A DNA stretch of 64,000 nucleotides, taken from contig CAWBYP010000004.1 of assembly GCA_963793005.1 (NCBI GenBank), forward strand, positions 488,993-552,992, written 5' to 3'. Both the position numbers and the translations under genes were made by a program. The notes under the pieces were generated by a model, which saw nothing but the letters and a program-made list of their open reading frames with translations, did no database searches and was not told the origin of the DNA. Positions 28,554 through 38,293 of this stretch are shown here, piece after piece; position 1 is the stretch's first letter, and every line of letters begins with the position of its first letter. The DNA is from RPQJ01 sp963793005. GTDB taxonomy: Bacteria > Pseudomonadota > Gammaproteobacteria > Steroidobacterales > Steroidobacteraceae.

Positions 28554-31227
28554 GACGCGAGCCTCGCTTTGCCTGCCCTGCGTCGTCGCTCGGCCACCAT
28601 CGTGCCGGCAAGCGCGGTCCAGCCCGTCTGGTGCGACGCGCCAAGTCCTTCACCAGTGTCTCCGTTGAAATACTCATGGAAACAGCAGGTTGTCTCCCCA
28701 GTGCCCGTCCTGCTTCCGGTTCGCGCCGGCACCGTCAGCCGGCCGCCTGCCTGCTCGATCGCGGACGAGAAGCGACAGCAGCCTCCGCTCCAGGTCGTCC
28801 GCGACCTGCGAAAGACTGGCCTGGACACCGGATCCGGTCGGCAGCTCCACCGTGAACTGCTCGCCGAGGCACTCGCCCAAGTGACGCATTGATTCCAGGG
28901 CAAGGTAGTTCAGCGGGAACCATACCGGTCCGCGCCAGTTGGAATTGCCGCCGAACAGTCCGCTGGCCGATTCCGCAGGTTCGTAGTCGAGGCGTGCCTC
29001 ACCACCCGGCAGCTTTACCGTGAGCGGATGCCGCAGGTGAAATCGCGACAGGGAACGCAGGCCGAACGGCGACAGGAACTCCTGCTCGTCGAGCATGCGC
29101 GCCAGTACCCGGCGCAGTCGCGGCGCATCAACCAGCGAGATCAGTTCCGGACGGCCATCGTTCGGGAAATGGTGCAGGAATTTCGCCAGCCATGGCTTGT
29201 GCTCGATGAACCACGCTGCGCGCGCCCGGAAGTCCGGTAACCGCTCCCACAGTGCTGCATCGAGCCTGACCGCCGCGAACATCGGCAGCAGGCCCACCAT
29301 CGACCGCGCGCGAACCGGGATCGCCCCTCCATCCGGCGTGCGAATCCGATCGTAGAAGAACCCGTCCTGCTCATCCCACATGCCGCTCATCGCCGAGGCG
29401 ATCGACGCGAAATGCTCGAAGAACTTCAGCGCAACGTCTTCATAGGCCCGGTCGTGGTTTGCAAGCCTGAGTGCGATCTCGAGCATGTTCAGGCAGTACT
29501 TCGCCATCCAGGCCGTACCGTCGGACTGTTCGAGCACGCAGCCGCCCGGCAGCGGCGTGGAGCGGTCGAATGCGCCGATGTTGTCCAGCCCGAGGAAGCC
29601 GCCTTCGAAGACATTGTCACCGAGCGCGTCCTTGCGATTGACCCACCAGGTGAAGTTGATCAGCAGCTTCTGGAACACGCGCTCGAGAAAGTTGAAATCC
29701 CGGCTACCGTCGGTCGCGAACACCTTGAGCACGGCCCACGCGTGCACCGGCGGGTTCACGTCGCCGAAATTCCACTCGTACGCGGGCAGCTGCCCGTTTG
29801 GATGCATGTACCACTCGCGGCACATGAGCAGCAGCTGGTGCTTGGCGGCGGCCGGATCCGTGTATGCGAGGACGACGCAGTGGAACGCGAGATCCCAGGC
29901 TGCGTACCACGGATACTCCCACTTGTCCGGCATCGCGATGATGTCGTGGTTGTCGAGGTGTCGCCAGTCGGCGTTCCGGCCGGAGAGTCGCGCCTGCGGT
30001 GGCTTGACCTGGTCGCCGTCGAGCCAGCGCTCGACATTGTAGTGATAGAACTGCTGGCTCCAGACCATGCCGGCGAGAGCCTGTCGCATCACCGTCGCCT
30101 CGTCGTCGGTCGTCGCCTCGGGACGCAGGCCCTGGTAGAACTCGTCGGCCTCGCGTTCCCGGCCCGACATCGTGCGCTCGAAATCCGTACCGAGGTCGCT
30201 GACTGCGGTCCCATCGTCGCGCGCGAGGCGCAGCCGAAACTCGACCGTCTCGCCGGCAGCCACCGTCGCGCGGTAATGGCACGACATCTTCGTACCGCAG
30301 CGCTGCGGGTTGACGGTCGGCGCACCACCGACGACATAGTCATTGATGCCGTCCTTCGGGTATGGAGTCGTCGCCGGCACGCCGAACAGCCGCGCCGAGT
30401 TCGTTTCGTTTTCGCAGAACAGCAGTTCTGGCGCTGTTCCATCCGGCCCTGGACCTGCGACGAGGCGCCAGCGACCGGCTTCGGCCCCGGCAGCAATGGC
30501 CGCGGCCTGGCCCGGTATCCCGACTTCACCGACGCGGATTTCCGGTCGCGGCACGTCGTTGCCCCATGACCAGCGGTTGCGAAACCACAGCGTTGGCAGC
30601 ACGTGCAGTTGCGCCGGTTCGGGTCCCGCGTTCGTTATGCGCAGCCGCAGGCAGACATCGGTCGGCGATGACTTTGCATAGTCGGCCTCTACGACCCAGT
30701 AGCGACCATCGTCGAAAATCCCCGTGTCGGCGAGTTCGAACTCGCGCTCTGTGCGTCCGCGATGCGCGTTCTCCTCGACGAGCCGTGAGTAGGGAAACTC
30801 CGCCTGTGGGTAGTGGTAGCGCCAGCGCAGCCACGAGGCGGTGGGCGTTGCATCCACGTACCACCAGCACTCCTTGGCGTCCTCGCCGTGGTTTCCCTCG
30901 TGCCCGGACAGCCCGAAATATGCGCTCCTTGAGGAACGGATCGCGTCCGTTCCAGAACGCCAGCGCGAAACACAGGTGCTGGTTGATGTCGCACAGGCCC
31001 GCGAGGCCATCCTCGCTCCAGCGATAGGCGCGCGAGCGTGCATGCTCGTGCGGAAACGAGACCCATGGGTCGCCGTCGGCACTGTAGTCCTCGCGAACCG
31101 TGCCCCAGGAACGCTCGCTCAGCCAAGGTCCGATGGCCTTCCAGTCGCCCGGACGCCCCGCCGGCGCCGAGTCGATGCGCACCTGCTCGGCGCACGCATT
31201 GGAGCTCTCGTCATTCGTGGCTGGCAT
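28550..31227 (-). CDS. MGH1-like (GH63-related) glycoside hydrolase, two frameshifts
   Basis: About 890 residues, with an (alpha/alpha)6-barrel glucosidase domain. Visible pieces: SERSWGTVREDYSADGDPWVSFPHEHARSRAYRW at the N-terminus, the conserved GLSGHEGNHGEDAKECWWYVDATPT, a beta-rich region, then WEYPWYAAWDLAFHCVVLAYTDP, WNFGDVNPPVHAWAV, WDEQDGFFYDR and GNSNWRGPVWFPLNYLALESM with likely catalytic acids. Relatives include glucosidases and mannosyl/glucosylglycerate hydrolases; the true substrate is unknown. Frame changes are needed near 30,910 and 28,700-28,740. No signal peptide, so it acts inside the cell, first in the sugar operon. Confidence 0.83.
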
Positions 31228-31452
31228 CGGGCGTCGCTGGTCCGGGACAGTTCGCGAGAAGGCTAGTGTGGCTACAGGGTATCCGCAGGTAAACATGCAT
31301 CTTCGGGAACAGCGCGGGTCGCCGTGATCGAACGGGATTGTCTCCCAGGGACCAGTTGGATCGAGCGCCCGAAAGCAATTATCCTGTCCGGGTCGCAATC
31401 TAATTCGCCCCGGGGCTGCTTGTAGCGGCGCACGGGCTCTCGGGAGGATGAC

Positions 31453-31794
31453 ATGCTCGGCTTTGAACTGGACTTCTGGGACTACCTGACGTTCGCTTCG
31501 CTGCTGATTGCGGGTGTCGCCGGACTCGTGATCGTGGTGCTGGTTGCCGGACTGCCGGGAAAGATAGCCATTGCGCGCAAGCACCCGGACGCCGAAGCGG
31601 TGCAGATCATGGGGTACGCCGGATTCCTTCCGGTGGCGCCCTGGATCCAGGCGTTCATCTGGGCGTTCAAGCCGACCGACATCGTCGACATCCGGCGATT
31701 TCCGGCCGCCGAGGCAATCGCGATCGATCGGAATATTGCGCGACTGAAGGGAGAGCCGTCTCCAGGAGCAGCCAGCGACCCAGCCTGCGAGTGA
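31453..31794 (+). CDS. DUF3302 inner membrane protein, YiaW-like
   Basis: A 113-residue membrane protein with a hydrophobic segment at residues 10-35 and another around 50-70, and a short cytosolic tail. The pattern FELDFWDYLTFASLLIAGVAGLVIVVL...GKIAIARKHPDAEAVQIMGYAGFLP matches DUF3302/YiaW, which in enterobacteria sits beside the HlyD-type protein YiaV, as here. GGAGG precedes the ATG. Its stop overlaps the next gene by four bases (GTGA). Confidence 0.83.
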   Translation: MLGFELDFWDYLTFASLLIAGVAGLVIVVLVAGLPGKIAIARKHPDAEAVQIMGYAGFLPVAPWIQAFIWAFKPTDIVDIRRFPAAEAIAIDRNIARLKGEPSPGAASDPACE

Positions 31795-32982
31795 TCGCGG
31801 CGAGCCGGGCCCCGGCTGAGGCGCGGCAAATGCTGTTCGGCTTCGTACTGCTGTTCGGCTACTCGCTGCTCGTCTGGGCGGTCTTCTTCAAGTTCAAATG
31901 GATGAAGTTCAACATCGCCTGGGCGATCGTCTCGGGCTCGGTCGGCCTGCACCTGCTGATCATCTTCATGATCGGGCTCCGGTTCGTGACGCCGCTGGCG
32001 ACCGAGGCCAGGATCGTGCAGCACACGATCCAGCTTACGCCGCGACTGAGTGAGCCGACGCTGGTTACCGACGTGCTGGTCGAGCCCAATGTGCCCGTCA
32101 AGAAAGGCCAGCCGCTGTTCCAGTTCGACCGCCGTCCATACGAAATACAGGTCCGGCAACTCGAGGCCTCGCTGGCCCAGGCAAAGCAGGACGTGCTGGT
32201 GATGAAGGCGGACCTCGACGCCGCGACCGCCAAGGTCAGCCAAGCTGAAGAGCGAACTCGTGTACACGACCTACCAGAGCAAGCTGTCGACCGACCTTGC
32301 GGGCAAGGGTGCCGGACCCGAGGAGGACGCGCAGAAGTGGACCGCGCAGGTCGCGGCATCCAGGGCGGCCATCCTCGAGGCCCAGGCGGACGAAGCGCGC
32401 GCGCGCCTTCGTTACAGTCGCAGTCGGACGGCGTGAACACAACCGTCGCGCAGACACAGGCAGAGCTCGATCTCGCACGCTTCTATCTCGACAACACGCT
32501 GATGGTAGCGCCCGAGGACGGCTACATCGTGAACCTGCAGGTCCGGCCCGGCATGGTTGCGGGCGACGTACGATTTGGAGCGATTGCGTCGTTCATCTGC
32601 GACGCCGACCGCTACCTGCTCGCCGATTTTTTCCAGGAGAACCTCAAGTACGTGAAGCCCGGGCAGCCGAGTCGAGGCTGCGATCGATCTTTACCCGGGC
32701 CAGATCTTCACCGGCAAGGTGGAGGCGGTCTGGCGCGCAAGCGGCCAGGGACAATATCTGCCGAGCGGCACGCTGCCGACCTTCAATTTCGTCCCGACCG
32801 ATACGCCGCAGGGCCAATTCGCGGTGGCCATCAGGCTCGACGGCGATCAGTCGCGATTCCCGATCGGCTCGCAGGGCCGCGCTGCAATCTACACGAACCC
32901 GTCGAGTGGCTTTGCCGTGCTGAGACGCGTCGGCATCCGCTCCTACACCTGGTTCAACTGGCTGTATCCGTTCTCCGGCTGA
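31791..32982 (+). CDS. HlyD-family membrane fusion protein, YiaV-like, frameshifted
   Basis: About 395 residues: the periplasmic adaptor of an efflux or secretion assembly. Two N-terminal membrane segments (MLFGFVLLFGYSLLVWAVFF, and VSGSVGLHLLIIFMIG) are followed by a biotinyl-lipoyl-like half (VLVEPNVPVKKGQPLFQFD), a coiled coil (IQVRQLEASLAQAKQDV...AELDLARFYLDNTLMVAPEDGYI), the second lipoyl half (NLQVRPGMVAGDV) and a beta-barrel domain. The start is GTG at 31791. Frame changes are needed near 32,240, 32,410 and 32,675. Start and stop overlap both neighbours, so it is a coupled trio with the TolC-type lipoprotein. Confidence 0.85.
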
Positions 32983-34446
32983 TGCGCGACGCGCAGGAAA
33001 AGTACCGCCACCAGCCCGACGTGTCGATTCGAAGGCGCGGCGCGGGCGCGGTGGCGTTGCCGATGGCGGCCGCACTGGTTTTCCTTGGCGGTGGTTGCGC
33101 ACTCAAGCCTCCTCCAGCGCACGACGCGACCGTAAGGCCGCGCTTCCGCGCGACACGACCGTGCCGGGCGACTGGTTGCAGACGATCGACCTGGCGCGGT
33201 GGCCAATGGCTGGCTGGCCGAACTCGACGATCCTGCCGTTGCGGCAATCGTCGCCGAGGCAATCTCGAACAACACGGATCTTCGCGCTGCAGCCGCGCGT
33301 GTACAGGCGGCCCAGCAGGCGGCCGTGGTCGCCGGCTCGCGAATGCTGCCGTGGGTCGGCGCCAATCTGGGCGGCAATATCACTCACGACGACGGCGGTA
33401 GCACCAACGAGTCGTCGGTCGCCTACCTCGGTGTCGCCTGGGAAGCCGACGTCTGGGGCAGGCTCCGGGCGCAACGCGCGGCAGCCGAGGCCTCGGCGCA
33501 GTCGGCTGCGCTCGACTACGCCTACGCGCGACAGTCGCTCGCAGCGACCGCTGCGCGACTCTGGTACCTGAATACGGAAGCAAACCAGCTGGTCGCACTC
33601 GGCGAGCAGGCGGTCGCTGTCTACCAGAAGCTTACGGACCTCGTTCAGATCCGCACCGACTACGGCAAGGTTTCGGACCTCGACCTCGCTTTCATGCGCT
33701 CGAAGCTCGAGTCGGCAAAGAGCGACCTCGAGTCTGCACGGGCTTCCCAGGGTGAGGCACGCCGCGGGCTCGAGGTCCTGCTCGGGCGCTACCCGGCGGC
33801 CGAGATCCAGACCGCCGCGCAGTTTTCGCCATTGCCCCCACCGCCCTCGCTGGACGTGCCCGGCTCGCTGCTGCTGCGCAGGCCCGACCTGCTCGCGTCG
33901 GAGCAGCAGGTCCTTGCCGCATTCCGCAGGCAGGAGTCCGCTGAGCTGGCGCTGCTGCCGGGCTTCTCGCTGTCGCTCACCGGCGGACGACTCGGCGATC
34001 AGCTCTTGACGCTGCTGGACCTCAATCCCTGGCTCGCGGGCGCGGGCATCGGCATGTCGGTACCGATCTACGAGGGCGGACGACTCCGGGCGCAGGTCAG
34101 GATTGCCACTGCCGAGCAGGCCGCTGCGGTCGCCGGCTATGGAAGCGCCGTGCTTGGTGCATTCCGCGAGGTCGAGGGTACGGTCGCGAACGATGCGATC
34201 TACGCCGCGCGACTTCCCTACGAGCAGCGTGCACTGGCTGATCGCAAGGAGACGGTGCGCATTTCAAACATCCAGTACACGGCCGGAAAGATCGACCTGC
34301 TGTGGGTGGGAGAACTGCAGGCTGCCGAAATCGGCAACCAACAGACTCTCATCAAGATCGTCACCGCGCAGCGTGCGAACAGGATCCGGATGTATCTCGC
34401 ACTCGGTAGCAGCTTCGATGCGGATCCGGCGGCGAGATCCGACTAG
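32982..34446 (+). CDS. Outer membrane efflux lipoprotein (NodT/TolC family), frameshifted
   Basis: About 485 residues. A lipobox (LVFLGGGC) near residue 39 anchors it to the outer membrane. Typical TolC-family segments follow: PGDWLQTIDL, ISNNTDLRAAAARVQAAQQ, VAWEADVWGRLRAQRAAAEASAQ, LLLRRPDLLASEQQVLAA, GMSVPIYEGGRLRAQVRIATAEQ and a C-terminal helical hairpin. It is the exit duct for the preceding YiaW/YiaV pair; the substrate is unknown. Frame changes are needed near 33,140 and 33,195; the rest (33,199 onward) is clean. The ATG overlaps the adaptor stop (TGATG). Confidence 0.87.
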
Positions 34447-34487
34447 CGATCCCGATACATACCTCCAAAGCACACGGGAAGTCCCGC

Positions 34488-35026
34488 ATGAAACATCGTG
34501 CCCTCGCCGCTCTCGATCGCCCTGCTGCTGCCCGTGGCCGTGCCGGCGGCGGTGACGCAATCGTCGCCCGACGGCGCAATCATCGAGCACCACTTCACGA
34601 TAGCGGCTGCGCCCGCGGATGCGTGGCGCACGCTGGTTCACCCGGAACTCTGGTGGCCCTCGGATCACACCTGGTCGGGCGACCGCGCCAACCTGCGGCT
34701 CGAAGCCCAGGCCGGAGGATGCTTCTGCGAGAACTGGGGCGAGGCCAGCGCCGAGCATGGCCGTGTCGTGATGTCACTGCCGGGACTCGCTGCTCAGGAT
34801 TCGCGGAGCGCTGGGTCCGCTGCAGGACATGGCCGTCACCGGCGTGCTGACGATCCAGCTCACTGCAACGGATTCAGGCGGCACCGAAGCGACCGTGACC
34901 TACCGCCTCAGCGGCGACGCTTCGCACAAGCTCGACACCTTCGTCCCGGTCGTGGACAAGGTCATCGGCCAGCAGTTCGGCGCCTTCGCGGCCTTTGCAT
35001 CGGCGCCGCCCAAGCCCGTGCCCTGA
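34488..35026 (+). CDS. Secreted SRPBCC-fold protein, frameshifted
   Basis: About 178 residues. A signal peptide (SIALLLPVAVPAAVTQ region) precedes an SRPBCC/Bet v1-like domain: IIEHHFTIAAAPADAWRTLVHPELWWPSDHTWSG, AGGCFCENWG and, in another frame, LTIQLTATDSGGTEATVTYRLSGD. This fold binds hydrophobic ligands; the Cys pair could form a disulphide. The start is uncertain: ATG at 34488 needs a frame change within a few codons, GTG at 34498 does not. A second frame change near 34,800 is needed. Function unknown. Confidence 0.68.
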
Positions 35027-35059
35027 CCTTCGCGTCCGTATCCCCGATAGGCAGTAATC

Positions 35060-35108
35060 AGGTGCCAGGCACCGATTTATCGAAAATAGGGGAATGTCCC
35101 CTATTTTC
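35060..35108. repeat. Composite palindrome (GGTGCCAGGCACC + GGGGAATGTCCCC)
   Basis: AGGTGCCAGGCACC at 35060-35073 adjoins a perfect hairpin with 11-bp arms, GAAAATAGGGG and CCCCTATTTTC (35082-35108). Both repeat families of this window occur side by side here. It lies between convergent genes and overlaps the 3' end of the leftward glycosyltransferase gene, and so probably ends transcripts in both directions. Confidence 0.72.
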
Positions 35109-36153
35109 CCTCGCGGAGCTTTTTGGCCGCCGCAAACTCGCGGCCCGCTTCCTTCGCCGCCGCGTCGTTTCCGAGGCGATCGAACGTCCAGCGCAGCACC
35201 TCGTAGGGCCCTTCGTAGAGCGCCTTCGTGTCGCGGAAACCCACGCGCGCGAAGGCCTGACCGGCCCCGTCGTAGAAACCATTGACCACGGCCATGTTGG
35301 ACCAGGCGATCGCGTCTTCGTAGCGGCGCGCATTGAACGACGCCCAGCCGGCGAGCCACGCGAGCTCGGCGGTCGCAGGTCGGATTGCCAGACCCCTGCG
35401 CGCACATGTCGACCGCGTCGGTCCAGCGCTTGAGTTCACTGAGGCACTGGGCCGCGCGGAAACATGCCCAGGCCCCTTCTTCCGCCCACCCCCGCAGCTC
35501 GGCACAGGCTCGGAAGGCCTCGATCGCCTCCTCGTAGCGGCACAGGTCGTGCAGCGAAGCGCCAAGGTAGTAGTGCCAGCGTGGATCCTCGGGATTCTCC
35601 TGCACGTGCGGCCGCAGGATCTCGACGTCGCGCTCGAATTTGCGCCGCAGGCGTCCGGGCGTCCTTCGGCAGTTCCTCGAATTGAACGCCCTGCAGCACC
35701 TCGGACTCTCCGCTGCGTTGACCCAGCAGCGCCTCGTGCGTGGGTCCGTTCCACCGAACCTTGGTCGGCAGGCGGACGATACGTTCCTTGGCATATGAAC
35801 CGTCGGCCTGCGCGACCAGCAGCACCTTGGCCCTGGTGCTGCGCCAGGCGCTCGCGCAACGTCGCATCGGCGGCGACGACCAGGCGCTCGTCGGTGTCCA
35901 GCGTGACCGCCCAGCGCGCACCGGCGTCCGCGGCAGCCTCGAGCGCGAAATTTCGGGCTGCAGCGAAATCGTTGCGCCACGGAAATTCCCGCACCAGCAA
36001 CTTGTCGCCCGCGACCTCGCGCGCCACTGCGAGAGTGTTGTCGGCCGCACCGGTGTCGATGACGAGGCAACGGTCGACCTGGTCGACGACCGAGGCGAGC
36101 GCGTCGCGAATGATGTCGGCATTGCTGCCGGTAAGCGTGGTCGAGACGATCAT
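35101..36153 (-). CDS. Family 2 glycosyltransferase with TPR domain, frameshifted
   Basis: About 350 residues. The N-terminal part is GT2-like: MIVSTTLTGSNADIIRDALASVVDQVD, CLVIDTGAADNT, FPWRNDFAAARNFALE and the metal-binding LDTDER. The C-terminal half carries TPR-like repeats (WHYYLGASLHDLCRYEEAIEAFRACAE, WACFRAAQCLSELKRWTDAVDMC, AWLAGWASFNARRYEDAIAWS). Such proteins modify glycans or proteins in the cytosol. Frame changes are needed near 35,830, 35,650 and 35,400. The last codons lie inside the composite palindrome. Confidence 0.8.
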   Translation of the reverse strand: MIVSTTLTGSNADIIRDALASVVDQVDRCLVIDTGAADNTLAVAREVAGDKLLVREFPWRNDFAAARNFALEAAADAGARWAVTLDTDERLVVAADATLRERLAQHQGQGAAGRAGRRFICQGTYRPPADQGSVERTHARGAAGSTQRRVRGAAGRSIRGTAEGRPDACGANSSATSRSCGRTCRRIPRIHAGTTTLALRCTTCAATRRRSRPSEPVPSCGGGRKKGPGHVSARPSASVNSSAGPTRSTCARRGLAIRPATAELAWLAGWASFNARRYEDAIAWSNMAVVNGFYDGAGQAFARVGFRDTKALYEGPYEVLRWTFDRLGNDAAAKEAGREFAAAKKLREGK

Positions 36154-36232
36154 GGCTGCCGGGATTGTTACCGATGCGGCGCCAGCCTGCTAGGCTCCGT
36201 GACCAGGCAGGCCAGGAACAAGGGGGATCTCC

Positions 36233-36658
36233 ATGCCGACCAATGCCGAATTCCTGTTGCCGGTGCTCGCGCTGGTGGCGTGGACGCTGGTCATGTGGGT
36301 CTGGATGTACGCAACGCGAATCCCGGCAATGCAGAAAGCCGGCATCGATCCGCAGGAGGCCGCACATGCGGGCGCGCTGGCGCAGCGCCTGCCCGCCGAA
36401 GTGCGCTGGGTGGCAGACAACTACAACCACCTGCACGAACAGCCGACGATCTTCTACGCGCTGATGTTCCTGGCCGCACTGACCGGCGGCAATGACAGCA
36501 CGGCGCTCGCGCTGGCCTGGTCCTACGTCGGGATCCGCGTCATCCACTCGCTGGTGCAGGCAACCGTGAACCGTATCGTGGTGCGTTTCGCGATCTTCAA
36601 CCTTGGAACGCTGGTGCTGGTGGCGTTCACGGTCCGCGAGGCGATGCGGCTGCTGTGA
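36233..36658 (+). CDS. MAPEG-family membrane protein
   Basis: A 141-residue integral membrane protein with four hydrophobic segments and the MAPEG pattern (RWVADNYNHLHEQPTIFYALMFLAAL, YVGIRVIHSLVQATVNRIVVRFAIFNLG). Eukaryotic relatives are glutathione-dependent microsomal transferases; the bacterial members have mostly unknown roles. GGGGGA precedes the ATG. Single transcription unit between leftward genes. Confidence 0.86.
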   Translation: MPTNAEFLLPVLALVAWTLVMWVWMYATRIPAMQKAGIDPQEAAHAGALAQRLPAEVRWVADNYNHLHEQPTIFYALMFLAALTGGNDSTALALAWSYVGIRVIHSLVQATVNRIVVRFAIFNLGTLVLVAFTVREAMRLL

Positions 36659-36724
36659 TCCGCCGGCGTCGGCGCAGCGCTGCCGGGCATCCAGGTGCCG
36701 CCGCGCGCCGCGTGGTGGGACGCC

Positions 36725-38293
36725 CTACTCCCGGTAGTGACAGCCGCGGCTCTCGCGGTTTTCCCAGGCTGCCAGCGTGATGATCAGCGCCACCCTGACC
36801 GAGTTGCGTAGTCCGATGAGCTCGTCGGACAGCGCCGCAGCGCGATAGAAGCGTTCGATCTCGACTTCCAGGTTGCGAAGGTCCCGGATCGCCCGCGCCA
36901 GGCGCCGCGTGGTGCGCACCAGCCCGACGTAGTTCCACATTATGTGCTTGATCGACGTCATGTCCTGCCCGACGAGCGCGGGGTCGGGCGCCTCGGCGCC
37001 GGTCGGCTGCCAGGGCGGGACGTCGTCGAACAGTGGCGCGCTGCGCGGTTCCAGGCTCTCCGCGATGTGCCGCGCCGAGCGATGGCCCCAGACCAGGCCC
37101 TCGAGCAGCGAGGTGCTCGCCAGTCGGTTCGCACCGTGCACGCCAGTGCAGGACACTTCCCCGATCGCGTAAAGGCGGTCGATCGTGCTGCGCCCATTGT
37201 CGTCCACCCATACTCCACCGCAGGAGTAGTGTGCGGCCGGCACGACCGGCAGCAGGTCGGTGGTGATGTCGATTCCGTACTCCCGGCAACTCTCGTACAT
37301 GCCCGGGAACTCGGCGCGGATTCGATCGGCCGGGATGTAGCTGGCGAGGTCCAGGTATACGTTCTTCACGCCCTGGGCGAGCATCTCCGCGTGGATGCTG
37401 CGCGAGACGACGTCGCGCGGCGCCAGGTCCTTCCACTCCGGGTCGTACTTGTCCATGAACGGCCTGCGCCGCTCGTCGACCAGTCGTGCGCCGGCGCCGC
37501 GAACCGCCTCGGTGATCAGGAAGCACGGTGCGTTGCGGTGATAGAACGCGGTCGGATGGAACTGCACGTACTCGGTGTTGATGACGCGCGCGCCAGCGCG
37601 GTAGGCCATCGCGACGCCATCACCGCGTGCGCCTGCCGGGTTGGTCGTGCGCAGGTAGATCTGCCCCAGCCCGCCGGTGGCGAGGATCGTCGAGCGCGCG
37701 AAGCACCTGACGATCTCCCCGTTCGACTGGTCGAGCAGGTAGGCACCGACGCATGACAGGGGGTCGTACACGGCGCGGCGGTCGCGTCCATGGTGCGCGG
37801 GTGTCAGCAGGTCTACGGCGGTGTGTGCCGCAAGGAACCGGACCTGAGGGTGACGCCGAAGCTCTTCGATGAGCGCATTCTCGATGCAGCGGCCGGTCGA
37901 GTCCGCGGAGTGCACGATGCGCGGCAGCGAGTGCCCGCCTTCGCGACCCAGCGACAGGCTGCCGTCCGGCCGGCGGTCGAACGGAACCTTGAGCCGGTCG
38001 ATCAGCACGGACTGCACGAGGCCTGGCCCCGTGCGCGCAAGCGTCTCGACCGCCTGCTCGCGGCAGATGCCAGCGCCGGCGTGCAGCACGTCCTGCACCA
38101 GCTTTTCCGGGGAATCTCCCTCGCCGGTGAAAATGATGCCGCCCTGCGCCCAGTAGGTGTTCGATTCGGCCAGTTCGTCTGACCGGGTCACGAGCACGAC
38201 CCCGAGACCCATGTCGGCAAGCTCGAGCGCGGCGGTGCCGCCGGCGATGCCGCAACCGATGATCAGGACGTCGGTGTGGATCGGCTGGGTCAA
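36725..38293 (-). CDS. nadB: L-aspartate oxidase
   Basis: A 522-residue FAD enzyme oxidising aspartate to iminoaspartate for NAD synthesis. FAD-binding GCGIAGGTAALELADMG is near the start. Others are SNTYWAQGGI, ILATGGLGQIYLRTTNP, EYVQFHPTAFYH, FLITEAVRGAGARLVDE, SCGGVWVD and HGANRLASTSLLEGLVWG. No ATG is available. TTG at 38293 is the start, sharing four bases with the nadA stop (TTGA), so translation is coupled to quinolinate synthase, which uses its unstable product. A longer open frame upstream is out of register with nadA and is not coding. Confidence 0.94.
   Translation of the reverse strand: MTQPIHTDVLIIGCGIAGGTAALELADMGLGVVLVTRSDELAESNTYWAQGGIIFTGEGDSPEKLVQDVLHAGAGICREQAVETLARTGPGLVQSVLIDRLKVPFDRRPDGSLSLGREGGHSLPRIVHSADSTGRCIENALIEELRRHPQVRFLAAHTAVDLLTPAHHGRDRRAVYDPLSCVGAYLLDQSNGEIVRCFARSTILATGGLGQIYLRTTNPAGARGDGVAMAYRAGARVINTEYVQFHPTAFYHRNAPCFLITEAVRGAGARLVDERRRPFMDKYDPEWKDLAPRDVVSRSIHAEMLAQGVKNVYLDLASYIPADRIRAEFPGMYESCREYGIDITTDLLPVVPAAHYSCGGVWVDDNGRSTIDRLYAIGEVSCTGVHGANRLASTSLLEGLVWGHRSARHIAESLEPRSAPLFDDVPPWQPTGAEAPDPALVGQDMTSIKHIMWNYVGLVRTTRRLARAIRDLRNLEVEIERFYRAAALSDELIGLRNSVRVALIITLAAWENRESRGCHYRE

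Noticed and set aside
29412..30569. 385-codon plus-strand open frame
   Set aside because: Antisense to the glycoside hydrolase, whose conserved motifs are clear on the minus strand.
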